Assembly: GCA_039179985.1 (NCBI GenBank)
Contig: JBCDED010000002.1
Span: 31,933 to 95,932 of the forward strand
Source of the DNA: JBCCMQ01 sp039179985
GTDB lineage: Bacteria; Pseudomonadota; Alphaproteobacteria; Rhodobacterales; Rhodobacteraceae
Reading direction: 5' to 3'
DNA: 64,000 nucleotides
This document shows positions 8,080 to 16,327 of this stretch, in pieces. The position numbers and the translations under genes were made by a program. Each line of letters begins with the position of its first letter. Within the stretch, counting starts at the first letter, position 1. The notes beneath the pieces are model-generated. The model searched no databases. It was not told the DNA's origin and was given only the letters and a program-made list of their open reading frames with translations.

Positions 8080-9483
8080 ATGTCCGACACCCCTGTCGTC
8101 ACCCGTTTCGCCCCCTCGCCCACCGGCTTTCTGCATATCGGCGGGGCGCGGACGGCGCTGTTCAACTGGCTTTACGCGCGCGGGCGCGGCGGCAAGTTCC
8201 TTTTGCGCATCGAGGACACGGACCGCGCACGATCGACACCGGAAGCGACACAGGCAATCATTGACGGCATGGCCTGGCTGGGCCTCGACCACGACGGCGA
8301 GATCATCAGCCAGTTTTCGCGGGCAGGCCGCCATGCCGAGGTCGCGCGCGAGATGCTGGCCAACGGCACCGCCTACAAGTGCTTTTCCACGCCAAAGGAA
8401 ATCTCGGCCTTCCGCGACGCCGCACGTGCCGAGGGAAGATCGACCCTGTTTCTGTCGCCCTGGCGCGATGTCCCCGAAAGCGACCACCCCGACGCACCTT
8501 ATGTGATCCGCCTGCGCGCCCCGCGCGAAGGCGAGACGGTGGTCGCGGATGCGGTGCAGGGCGATGTGACCTTCCGCAACGACCAGCTTGATGACATGAT
8601 CCTGCTGCGCTCGGACGGCACGCCCACCTATATGCATGCGGTTGTCATTGATGACCACGACATGGGCATCACCCACGTGGTCCGGGGCGACGACCATCTC
8701 AACAACGCTGCGCGCCAGATCCAGGTCTACCGCGCCATGGGATGGGATGTGCCCGTCTTCGCCCATATCCCGCTGATCCACGGACCTGACGGTAAAAAAC
8801 TGAGCAAACGGCACGGCGCACTTGGCGTCGAAGAATACCGGGACATGGGCTACCCGGCAGAGGCCATGCGCAACTACCTTGCGCGGCTCGGCTGGTCGCA
8901 TGGCGATGACGAGGTCTTTACGACCGATCAAGCGCTTGCGTGGTTCGATCTCTCCGGTGTCGGCAAGGCGCCCGCGCGCTTCGACTTCAAGAAGCTCGAA
9001 CACATCTCCGGACAGCACATCGCCGCGATGCAAGACGCTGATCTCGTGGCACAGACGGTGGCCTTTGCGGATGCCGCGTTGCAGCAAGTTTTTACAGACG
9101 CACAAGTGAACGGGCTTGAGCGGGCCATGTACTGCCTCAAAGAAAGGGCGAAAACATTTCCCGATCTACTTGAAAAGGCGCACTTTGTCCTGGGTCGCCG
9201 CCCGTTCGAGCCGGATGAAAAGGCGGCGAAGTCACTCGATGATGTATCCCGTGGTATACTGTCCGAATTGACGCCGCACCTGCAAAATGCTAGCTGGACG
9301 CGAGAAGCGCTGGAGGCGCTCGTGGCCAGGTTCGCCGAGGACAAAGACCTCAAGCTTGGCAAGATCGCGCAACCACTGCGCGCGGCCCTCTGCGGGCGCA
9401 CGGTGTCTCCCAGTGTGTTTGACATGATGCTTGTCATCGGGCGCGACGAAACCCTCGCCCGACTGACTGACGCCACCGGCTGA
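8080..9483 (+). CDS. gltX: Glutamate--tRNA ligase
   Basis: A 467-residue class I aminoacyl-tRNA synthetase that charges tRNA with glutamate. The nucleotide-binding HIGH element appears as HIGG in APSPTGFLHIGGARTALFN at the N-terminus, and the KMSKS loop as KKLSKRHG at about 239-246. The C-terminal anticodon-binding helical region follows. Many alphaproteobacteria carry two GltX paralogues, one of which may charge tRNA-Gln before amidation; which paralogue this is cannot be told here. It starts 78 nt from the divergent comEC start, so its promoter lies in that gap. gltA follows after 78 nt. Confidence 0.97.
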   Translation: MSDTPVVTRFAPSPTGFLHIGGARTALFNWLYARGRGGKFLLRIEDTDRARSTPEATQAIIDGMAWLGLDHDGEIISQFSRAGRHAEVAREMLANGTAYKCFSTPKEISAFRDAARAEGRSTLFLSPWRDVPESDHPDAPYVIRLRAPREGETVVADAVQGDVTFRNDQLDDMILLRSDGTPTYMHAVVIDDHDMGITHVVRGDDHLNNAARQIQVYRAMGWDVPVFAHIPLIHGPDGKKLSKRHGALGVEEYRDMGYPAEAMRNYLARLGWSHGDDEVFTTDQALAWFDLSGVGKAPARFDFKKLEHISGQHIAAMQDADLVAQTVAFADAALQQVFTDAQVNGLERAMYCLKERAKTFPDLLEKAHFVLGRRPFEPDEKAAKSLDDVSRGILSELTPHLQNASWTREALEALVARFAEDKDLKLGKIAQPLRAALCGRTVSPSVFDMMLVIGRDETLARLTDATG

Positions 9484-9497
9484 GACGTTCGCGTCTC
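9482..9497 (+). terminator. UUCG-capped hairpin at the gltX stop codon
   Basis: A perfect 6-bp stem GAGACG/CGTCTC closed by a TTCG tetraloop, overlapping the gltX TGA (9481-9483). No T-tract follows, so it may be an mRNA 3'-end stabiliser or a weak or factor-assisted terminator rather than a full intrinsic terminator. Confidence 0.4.
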
Positions 9498-9561
9498 GGC
9501 ATCCCACAAGACCCGGCGGTGGCCCAATTCCGGCCACGCCTCAGCCGATAGGAGTAGAGAC

Positions 9562-10857
9562 ATGTCCGAGCCCCCGAAAACGGCCAAGCTGATCTTCGAC
9601 AACAAATCCATCGACCTGCCGATGCTTTCCCCCACCGCAGGCCCCGATGTGATCGACATCCGCAAGCTCTATGCCGAAGGCGATGTCTTCACTTTCGATC
9701 CGGGCTTCACCTCGACGGCCGCCTGCGAAAGCTCGATCACCTTTATCGACGGCGACAAGGGCGAGCTTTTGCACAGGGGCTACCCCATTGATCAGCTGGC
9801 CGCGAAATCCCACTATCTCGAAGTCTGCTATCTGCTGCTTTATGGCGAACTGCCCACAGCCGATCAGCTAGAAGACTTCGAGCACCGCGTGACCACCCAC
9901 ACGATGCTGCACGAGCAGATGCAGAACTTCTTCCGCGGCTTCCGCCGCGACGCGCATCCCATGGCCATCATGGTTGGAGTCGTTGGTGCGATGAGCGCCT
10001 TCTACCACGATTCCACCGACATAAATGACCCCTGGCAGCGCGAGGTCGCCTCAATCCGCCTGGTCGCCAAGATGCCGACGATTGCGGCCTGGGCCTATAA
10101 GTACTCTATCGGCCAACCTTTCGTGTACCCGCGCAACGACCTCGATTATGCATCCAACTTCCTGCGCATGTGCTTTGCGGTGCCCGCCGAAGACTACCAG
10201 GTCAACCCGATCCTCAGCCGCGCCATGGACCGGATCTTCACGCTGCATGCCGACCACGAGCAGAACGCTTCGACCTCGACCGTGCGTCTGGCCTCGTCTT
10301 CGGGCGCAAACCCTTTTGCCTGCATCGCTGCGGGCATCGCCTGTCTCTGGGGCCCCGCGCACGGTGGCGCCAATCAGGCCTGCCTGGAGATGCTGCGCGA
10401 GATCGGCACTGTCGATCGTATCCCCGACTATATCGCGCGCGCAAAGGACCGGGACGATCCGTTCCGCCTGATGGGCTTCGGTCACCGGGTCTACAAGAAC
10501 TTCGACCCCCGAGCGAAGGTCATGAAGCAATCGGCTGATGAAGTGCTGGAGTTGCTTGGTATCGAAAACAACCCGACACTCCAGGTTGCCAAGGAGCTGG
10601 AGAAGATCGCGATCGAGGACAGCTACTTCCACGACAAAAAGCTGTATCCGAACGTAGATTTCTATTCCGGCATCATCCTTGACGCCATGGGCTTCCCGAC
10701 CTCGATGTTCACGCCGATCTTCGCGCTGAGCCGGACGGTGGGCTGGATTTCGCAGTGGAAGGAAATGCTTGTGGATCCCACCCAGAAAATCGGCCGCCCC
10801 CGGCAGCTTTATACAGGTGCCACCGCCCGCGACTACGTGGACGTGGAAAACCGCTAA
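9562..10857 (+). CDS. gltA: Citrate synthase (type II)
   Basis: A 431-residue citrate synthase that condenses acetyl-CoA and oxaloacetate, the entry to the TCA cycle. Length and the N-terminal extension match the hexameric, Gram-negative type. Catalytic regions are visible: a His in HADHEQNASTSTVRL, a His in GFGHRVYKNFDPRA, and an Asp in YSGIILDAMGFP. The start ATG at 9562 has GGAGT about 8 nt upstream. The 78-nt gap from gltX with its hairpin suggests some separate control, but no clear promoter was seen. Confidence 0.97.
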   Translation: MSEPPKTAKLIFDNKSIDLPMLSPTAGPDVIDIRKLYAEGDVFTFDPGFTSTAACESSITFIDGDKGELLHRGYPIDQLAAKSHYLEVCYLLLYGELPTADQLEDFEHRVTTHTMLHEQMQNFFRGFRRDAHPMAIMVGVVGAMSAFYHDSTDINDPWQREVASIRLVAKMPTIAAWAYKYSIGQPFVYPRNDLDYASNFLRMCFAVPAEDYQVNPILSRAMDRIFTLHADHEQNASTSTVRLASSSGANPFACIAAGIACLWGPAHGGANQACLEMLREIGTVDRIPDYIARAKDRDDPFRLMGFGHRVYKNFDPRAKVMKQSADEVLELLGIENNPTLQVAKELEKIAIEDSYFHDKKLYPNVDFYSGIILDAMGFPTSMFTPIFALSRTVGWISQWKEMLVDPTQKIGRPRQLYTGATARDYVDVENR

Positions 10858-10872
10858 CGCCTTGAAATTGCA

Positions 10873-10902
10873 CACCGGGACCTCAGACCTGCGGTTCCGG
10901 TG
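10873..10902 (+). terminator. Probable gltA terminator hairpin
   Basis: The arms 10873-10882 (CACCGGGACC) and 10893-10902 (GGTTCCGGTG) pair over 10 bp with a single G-U wobble and a 10-nt loop, 15 nt after the gltA stop. The following sequence has only scattered T residues (GACGCTGTCTTCG), so termination strength is uncertain. Confidence 0.45.
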
Positions 10903-11033
10903 GGACGCTGTCTTCGCTACCGGCAAAAGACCGGCAAGAGGCGCGCGGAGTGATTGCCTGAAGTGCCATGTTCCGGCGAGCCAAAGTGCCGGAAAAAGAA
11001 AGCCCCTCGCAAGCGGCAATGGCACCCGACGGC

Positions 11034-11810
11034 CTAGCGGCCCTCGAAGGACGCCTCGCGTTTTTCCAGAAAGGCCAGCACGCCTTCCTGGAAATCCCGC
11101 GTCTTGCCGCAGGCGCCCTGAAGGCGCGCTTCCAGCTTCAGCTGGTCTTCCAGATCGTTGTCGAAGCTCTGGCGCAGCGCCTCCTTGGCGCGGGCGTAGG
11201 CGGCCGTAGGGCCGCTTGCCAGATGCGCGGCCCGGGCTCGCCAGTGGGCGTCGAAGCGGTCTTCGGGCACGGCTTCCCAGATCATTCCCCAGTCGCTGGC
11301 CTGTCTGGCGGTGACCGGCTCGGCAAACAGCGCAGCGCCCATGGCCTTGGCAAATCCCATCTGCCGGGGCAACCAATAGGTGCCGCCCGCGTCGGGGATC
11401 AGGCCGATCCGCGCGAAGGCCTGCAAGAAAACAGCCCGTTCTGAAGCGATGACCACATCAGCAGCCAGCGCAAGGTTCGCCCCCGCCCCGGCAGCCGCCC
11501 CGTTAACGGCGGACATGACAGGGACCGGGCAGTCAAAGATCGCGCGCAAGAGCGGCTCATACTCGTCGCGCAGCGTCCGCTCAAGGTCGATGTTTGCCGC
11601 GCTCCCCCGGTCGCTCAGATCCTGCCCCGAACAAAAGGCGCTCCCGGCTCCCGTCAGCACGAGCGCGCGCGCCGTCCGGGGCGCCTCGCGGACCGCGTGG
11701 AGCAGCTCCGCCCGCATCTGCGTGTTCAGCGCGTTCATCCGGTCCGGCCGGTTGAGCGTCACGGTCTGCAGGCCGTTGTCTTCGGCCACCTCGATGGTGT
11801 CGTAATGCAT
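11034..11810 (-). CDS. Enoyl-CoA hydratase/isomerase family protein, PaaG-like
   Basis: A 258-residue crotonase-fold enzyme. The oxyanion-hole regions are FCSGQDLSD (about residues 59-67) and NGAAAGAGANLALAADVV. The downstream catalytic acid is Asp in IPDAGGTYWLPR, and the first crotonase glutamate is not evident, as in PaaG-type isomerases (ring-opening isomerase of phenylacetate degradation) rather than classic hydratases. No other paa genes are nearby, so the substrate is open. It is last in a minus-strand run and is convergent with gltA. Confidence 0.88.
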   Translation of the reverse strand: MHYDTIEVAEDNGLQTVTLNRPDRMNALNTQMRAELLHAVREAPRTARALVLTGAGSAFCSGQDLSDRGSAANIDLERTLRDEYEPLLRAIFDCPVPVMSAVNGAAAGAGANLALAADVVIASERAVFLQAFARIGLIPDAGGTYWLPRQMGFAKAMGAALFAEPVTARQASDWGMIWEAVPEDRFDAHWRARAAHLASGPTAAYARAKEALRQSFDNDLEDQLKLEARLQGACGKTRDFQEGVLAFLEKREASFEGR

Positions 11811-11882
11811 GGGGTGTCCTCACAGGTCATAACTTGCCGCGAGCATACCCGCACGTGCCACAATGGAAAGCGAAACGCCGGG

Positions 11883-12335
11883 TCAGGACTTGAGGATTTC
11901 GTCCAGACGGGCCTGTTCATCCGCGCTTAGTTTGGCCGGGGCGGTCTCATCGGATCGTCCGCGCCGGCGGATGTAGAAGAAGGCGCCCACCCCGGCCAGA
12001 AGCAGCATCGCGGGTCCGGCAGCCCAGAGGATCAGGTTCGCGCCTCGTGCATCCGGACGCAAAAGCACGAATTCGCCGTAGCGATCGACGATGAAATCGA
12101 TGGCCTCCGCATCGCTGTCGCCCTCCACCAGACGTTCGCGCACCAGAAGGCGCAGGTCCTTGGCGAGGTCTGCGTTCGACTCGTCGATGGATTCGTTGCG
12201 GCACACCAGGCAGCGCAGGCCCTTCGACAGCTCCCGCGCCCGCTCTTCCAGAACCGGATCGTCAAGGATCTCGTCGGGCTCCACCGCCACAGCGGGCGTC
12301 GCCAGAAGCGCGAGAACAAAGACAAGCCGCCTCAT
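11883..12335 (-). CDS. ccmH: Cytochrome c-type biogenesis protein CcmH
   Basis: A 150-residue protein with a cleavable signal peptide (MRRLVFVLALLATPAVA), the LRCLVCRN motif whose two cysteines reduce or hold apocytochrome c thiols, and one C-terminal transmembrane helix (about 100-122). This is the short CcmH (CcmL-type) form without the TPR domain of E. coli CcmH; the TPR part (CcmI) must be encoded elsewhere. The ATG overlaps the ccmF stop (ATGA at 12332), so it is coupled to ccmF, its partner in the haem ligation complex. Confidence 0.95.
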   Translation of the reverse strand: MRRLVFVLALLATPAVAVEPDEILDDPVLEERARELSKGLRCLVCRNESIDESNADLAKDLRLLVRERLVEGDSDAEAIDFIVDRYGEFVLLRPDARGANLILWAAGPAMLLLAGVGAFFYIRRRGRSDETAPAKLSADEQARLDEILKS

Positions 12336-14311
12336 TCCGCCGGCACCCCGGCCGCGCCGCGTGGCGCCTTCGCGGCGCCTGCGGCGATGCGGTGACGGCG
12401 GTCGCTCAGGCTGAGGACCCCGCCAAGTGACATGATGATGCAGCCGGCCCAGATCCAGTTCGCGAGCGGTTTTATGAAGGTCCGCACCGTCCAGCCGCCG
12501 CCCGTTTGCGGATCACCGATGACGAGATAGAGGTCCCGCAACACGCCGTTGCGGATCGCCGCCTCTGTCGTGGGCATCCGGGCTACGGGGTAGAAACGTT
12601 TCTCGGGCTGCAGTAGCCCCAGATCGCGGCCATGGCGGCTTGCCGAAAGGGTTGCCTTGGTGGTCAGGTAGTTTGGCCCTTCGAGCTCCTCGACGCGCTC
12701 CAGCGTGATGGTGTAAGCGCCCACACGGAAGCTTTCGCCCGGCTCGGCCACGCGGATGTCTTCCACCTGCCAGGCCGTCAGACCGGCGACACCGGCAATC
12801 GTGATACCAAGGCCCATATGCGCCACGGCCTTGCCCCAGTCCGCGCGCGGTAAGCGGCCAAGACGGCCAACGCGTCCGGCCAGCGCGCCGCGACCGGTCC
12901 GCTGCCAGAGGTCCGTGGCGGCCCCGGCGACAACCCAGACAGCCAGTGCCCCGCCAATGGGCCCGAGCGCCGAGCGCCCCGTCTGCATGGCCCAAAGAAG
13001 CGCCAGCGTCGCAAAGCTCAGGAGCAAGGCCGGTATCAAAAGCCGCGCAGTCTTGCCCAGTTTCGCCCGCTTCCACGGCAGCATCGAGCCGATGGGCAGT
13101 ATGATCGCCAGCGCGGTCATGAAGGGCGTGAAGGCCATATCGAAAAAAGGCGGCCCGACGGTCAGTTTCCGGTCGAAGCCCAGTTCGGCAACAAGCGGCC
13201 AGATGGTGCCCACAAAGACCACGAAACAGGCGACCGCCAGCAGGATATTGTTGGCCACCAGCGCGCTCTCGCGGCTGACCATGGAAAAGACACCCTTGGC
13301 CTCCATGGACCCGGCGCGGGCGGCAAAAAGCGTCAGCGCGCCACCCATGAAGACAGCCAGGATCATCAGGATGAACACGCCCCGCTCGGGGTCGTTGGCA
13401 AAGGCGTGCACGCTGGTCAGAACGCCCGAGCGCACGATGAAGGTCCCGATCAGCGAAAACCCGAAGGCCAGGATCGCCAGAAGGATCGTCCAGGCTTTCA
13501 GCGCCTCGCGCTTTTCCACTACGATGGCCGAATGCAAGAGCGCCGCGGCGATTAGCCAGGGCATGAAGCTGGCGTTTTCCACCGGGTCCCAGAACCAAAA
13601 CCCACCCCAGCCCAGCTCGTAGTAAGCCCACCAAGAGCCGAGCGCGATGCCGATGGTCAGGAACAGCCAGGCCGACAGGGTCCAGGGCCGGACCCAGCGG
13701 CCCCATGCGGCATCCACCCTGCCCTCGATCAGGGCCGCCACGGCAAAGCTGAAGGACATCGAAAGCCCCACATATCCGAGGTAGAGGAAGGGCGGATGGA
13801 AGGCGAGGCCCGGATCCTGCAGGAGCGGGTTCAGATCCTGCCCGTTGAAGGGCGGGACTTCGAGCCGGAGAAACGGGTTCGATGTGAAGAGGATGAAGGC
13901 GAAAAAAGCGGCGGACACAGCCGCTTGCACCGAAAGGACTCGGGCGCGCAGACCCGGTGGCAGCCCGCCGCCGAACCAGGCGGCCATGGCGCCGAAGAGC
14001 GTCAGGATCAAAACCCAAAGCAGAAGCGAGCCCTCGTGGTTCCCCCAGACGCCCGTGACCTTGTAGAGCATCGGCTTGTCGGTATGGGAATTCAGTGTGA
14101 CAAGCTGCAGCGAGAAATCCGAGGTCACGAAGGCATAGGTCAGGGCCGCGAAGGAAAAGCTCACCAGCAGGAACTGGGCCGAAGCCGTGGGTTCCGCCGT
14201 GGCCATCCAACCCGACCATCCCTTGTGGGCGCCGACCATGGGAACAACCGTCTGCACAAGCGACAGCGCAAAGGCGAGGATCAGGGCAAAGTGCCCGAGT
14301 TCTGCAATCAT
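12332..14311 (-). CDS. ccmF: Haem lyase CcmF (cytochrome c maturation, system I)
   Basis: A 659-residue polytopic inner-membrane protein, normal length for CcmF. It joins haem delivered by CcmE to the CXXCH of apocytochrome c in the periplasm. The tryptophan-rich WWD haem-handling domain is clear (GSWWAYYELGWGGFWFWDP, about residues 225-243) and conserved histidines lie nearby (AFHPPFLYLGY, LLHSAIVVEKREAL). It lies downstream of the holin gene with 65 nt between, and overlaps ccmH. ccmE lies 2 kb upstream, separated by GTA lysis genes. Confidence 0.96.
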   Translation of the reverse strand: MIAELGHFALILAFALSLVQTVVPMVGAHKGWSGWMATAEPTASAQFLLVSFSFAALTYAFVTSDFSLQLVTLNSHTDKPMLYKVTGVWGNHEGSLLLWVLILTLFGAMAAWFGGGLPPGLRARVLSVQAAVSAAFFAFILFTSNPFLRLEVPPFNGQDLNPLLQDPGLAFHPPFLYLGYVGLSMSFSFAVAALIEGRVDAAWGRWVRPWTLSAWLFLTIGIALGSWWAYYELGWGGFWFWDPVENASFMPWLIAAALLHSAIVVEKREALKAWTILLAILAFGFSLIGTFIVRSGVLTSVHAFANDPERGVFILMILAVFMGGALTLFAARAGSMEAKGVFSMVSRESALVANNILLAVACFVVFVGTIWPLVAELGFDRKLTVGPPFFDMAFTPFMTALAIILPIGSMLPWKRAKLGKTARLLIPALLLSFATLALLWAMQTGRSALGPIGGALAVWVVAGAATDLWQRTGRGALAGRVGRLGRLPRADWGKAVAHMGLGITIAGVAGLTAWQVEDIRVAEPGESFRVGAYTITLERVEELEGPNYLTTKATLSASRHGRDLGLLQPEKRFYPVARMPTTEAAIRNGVLRDLYLVIGDPQTGGGWTVRTFIKPLANWIWAGCIIMSLGGVLSLSDRRHRIAAGAAKAPRGAAGVPAE

Positions 14312-14376
14312 GCTTCGTGAAATAGATCATCGCGGCGGGGCGGCCAATGGGCCGTGCTGTCGCTGTCACGGCTTTG

Positions 14377-14859
14377 TCAGGATTGGCTCCGTTGCCAGTC
14401 CGAAAGGGCCGGGTTTGGGTCCTCCGCCTCGAGGCGGGGCGCCTTTTTGCCCTGGACGATCTGTGGCCGCCCCTGGCGGAAATAGTGCGCCTCGCGCGCA
14501 CCGAAGTAGAAGGACACTACAGCCCCCAGAAGCCACCATAGCGGGTCCGGCACATGGGCCAGCCCCTGCATGCGCAGGGTGAATCCCTCAGGGTTTTCCA
14601 TGGCGTAGGCAAAAAGCCCCAGGGTGCCCAGGGCCAGCATCGGGCGCGGCAGGCGGTTCAGCGCATTGACAAACCCGTCAAAGAAACTGGTCCGGGGTCC
14701 CAGGAACTCGGCCCGGTGACCGTCATGGGCCGCCATATATGCAGCGTGGCCCAGCTCCATGCGCTTGGTGGCATTGGGTGTGAACACCTCGGCCACGTCG
14801 CGCACGGCCGCGCCAGCAGACCGCACGCCACGGCCAAAAAGCCAGCGCATCAGGCCCAT
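14377..14859 (-). CDS. GTA-type holin (holin of 3TMs family)
   Basis: A 160-residue membrane protein. Two hydrophobic segments are clear (about 72-88 and 105-121) and the tail is charged; the third membrane segment implied by the family name is not obvious to me. The N-terminus (MRWLFGRGVRSAGAAVRDVAEVFTPN) and the overall pattern match the holin released with gene transfer agent particles in Rhodobacterales, which lets the endolysin reach peptidoglycan. Its start overlaps the end of the upstream endolysin gene by 10 nt, as in a lysis cassette. Confidence 0.85.
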   Translation of the reverse strand: MGLMRWLFGRGVRSAGAAVRDVAEVFTPNATKRMELGHAAYMAAHDGHRAEFLGPRTSFFDGFVNALNRLPRPMLALGTLGLFAYAMENPEGFTLRMQGLAHVPDPLWWLLGAVVSFYFGAREAHYFRQGRPQIVQGKKAPRLEAEDPNPALSDWQRSQS

Positions 14860-15461
14860 TGCGCCGTTCTTTCCCGGTGGGCCGCGTCGCTCAGACGGTA
14901 GCGGGGCGAAATGAATTCTTCGGCGCGGGTGATCCAGCCGCCCTTTCCACCATCGCGCCTGCGGGCGTATTTCCGCGACGTCGGGCGCCGGTCAGCCAGT
15001 CGGTAGTAGTAGTTTCGGCGCTCGATCCCATAGGCATCGACCAGATGGTCAGGGGCTGCTTTCAAGGCGGCCTCCGCTGCGCTGCGCGTCTGGGGACCGA
15101 TCACACCGTCGGCAGCAACGTCATGACCCATGCGCCGGAGAAGGCGCTGGAGGATCCGAACGGCGTTGCCGCCAGCATTCACATACATGTCGAAGACAGT
15201 CGCATGCAGCGCCTCGGGCAAGGTCCCGATGCCGGGGCCGCGGAAGTAGTGTCTGACAAATATTTCTGTGGCCTTGGCTTTTGTCAGACGTTTGACATCG
15301 GCCACATCCACATCGCCGTCCCCGTCAAGATCGAGGCCTAGACGCCGCATGGTGTGTATGGTCACGCCATAGTTTGTCGCCCCGCCCGGATCGTCGGGGT
15401 CGTTCACGAACCCGCCCTCGCGGGCAATGATTTCCGAGGCAATCTCGGCCACGCTTTTCAT
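14850..15461 (-). CDS. GTA-type endolysin, glycoside hydrolase family 108 with peptidoglycan-binding domain
   Basis: A 203-residue muramidase (N-acetylmuramidase) of the GH108 type. The catalytic Glu15 is in IIAREGGFVNDPDDPGG and is followed by ATNYGVT; a peptidoglycan-binding_3-type region follows (about 85-190). No signal peptide is present, so it needs the adjoining holin. Residues 44-55 form an EF-hand/dockerin-like calcium loop with Asp at 44, 46, 48, 50, 52 and 55. I start at the ATG (15459-15461) because GGAG lies 7 nt upstream; a TTG at 15476 lacks that. Together with the holin it forms the lysis module that frees gene transfer agents in relatives such as Rhodobacter capsulatus. Confidence 0.88.
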   Translation of the reverse strand: MKSVAEIASEIIAREGGFVNDPDDPGGATNYGVTIHTMRRLGLDLDGDGDVDVADVKRLTKAKATEIFVRHYFRGPGIGTLPEALHATVFDMYVNAGGNAVRILQRLLRRMGHDVAADGVIGPQTRSAAEAALKAAPDHLVDAYGIERRNYYYRLADRRPTSRKYARRRDGGKGGWITRAEEFISPRYRLSDAAHRERTAQWA

Positions 15462-15550
15462 GGTCACGCTCCGCAAGAGTTGCCCGAGGAACGTGACAGG
15501 TCGTGGTTAAGGCGCCCGTATCAGAGCGTACGGTCGTCCGGGGGCCCTTA

Positions 15551-16240
15551 TCAGGCTGCGGTGCGCAAGCCGCCTTCGATATTGGCCATCAGCGCCTGAT
15601 CCAGACCCAGGGCACTGCCCAGAGTGTCGAGATAGGCGCGCTCTGCCGGGTCCTGCGCGCCGCAGACCATGGCGGAAACGGCGTAGAGTTCGGCCTTTTC
15701 TTGCGGATCGCTCACGCCCGCCGCCACGGCGCCAGCGTCAACAGGTTTGCTGAGCTCAGTCATCAGGAACTGGCTGACATCGGAGCCGAGTGGCGCAAGC
15801 TGGTTCTGGATAGCCTCCATTTCCCCCTGCGACATATGCCCGTCGGCCTTGGCAGCCGTGATCATCGCGACAATCAGGCGCCGCGCGCGGTCGCTGCCTT
15901 CGGTGCCTTCCGCGCGGTCGATCGGCATTAGGCCGCTGCTGCCGGCCGAGACCTGGTGCGCCTGCCATTTGTCGTAAGCCATCTTGCCCAGTGCAGCGAT
16001 CCCGCCGACGGCCGCTGCCGTGCCGCCCATACGCCGCCCGGCCTTTGAGCCAAGCATCAGCGCCATCACACCCGCGCCCAGCGCACCGCCGAGCATCCCC
16101 TTGCGCATGTTGGACCGGCTCGCCTCGTCATCGCCGACGTCCAGGCGCTGCGCTGCGAGATCCTCACCCCGCTCGGCGAGGGTGCGCCCGCCCGCAAGCA
16201 GGTCGTCGAGCAGTGTCTGGAAATTCAATTGTTGGGTCAT
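15551..16240 (-). CDS. DUF533 (YebE-like) TerB-fold membrane-associated protein
   Basis: A 229-residue protein. The N-terminal part is mostly soluble, then a glycine/alanine-rich hydrophobic stretch (about 47-84, GGALGAGVMALMLGSKAGRR and onward) could insert in the membrane, and the C-terminal 120 residues form an all-helical TerB-like domain (RLIVAMITAAKADGHMSQGEM). The molecular role is unknown in all members. GGGAGGCG before the ATG is a good ribosome site. It lies between ccmE and the GTA endolysin on the same strand, 89 nt from the endolysin start. Confidence 0.82.
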   Translation of the reverse strand: MTQQLNFQTLLDDLLAGGRTLAERGEDLAAQRLDVGDDEASRSNMRKGMLGGALGAGVMALMLGSKAGRRMGGTAAAVGGIAALGKMAYDKWQAHQVSAGSSGLMPIDRAEGTEGSDRARRLIVAMITAAKADGHMSQGEMEAIQNQLAPLGSDVSQFLMTELSKPVDAGAVAAGVSDPQEKAELYAVSAMVCGAQDPAERAYLDTLGSALGLDQALMANIEGGLRTAA

Positions 16241-16327
16241 GAAATCGCCTCCCGTTCAAAACTGATCGGAACGCTATAGCAGAAGTGAAACAGTTTGGTG
16301 AGATGCCCGTTGCTCTCGGACCCGGAT

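Noticed and set aside
10971..10994. Hairpin TTCCGGC/GCCGGAA as a terminator
   Set aside because: It is followed by A residues on the plus strand, and on the minus strand the T-run comes before the stem, so it is wrongly ordered for both.
12513..14501. 660-codon minus-strand frame overlapping ccmF in another phase
   Set aside because: Low-complexity Arg/Gly/Ala-rich translation in a GC-rich shadow frame; ccmF has all family motifs.
15507..15510. CtrA box upstream of the GTA endolysin
   Set aside because: Only one TTAA half-site; no second TTAA at 7-nt spacing on either strand.
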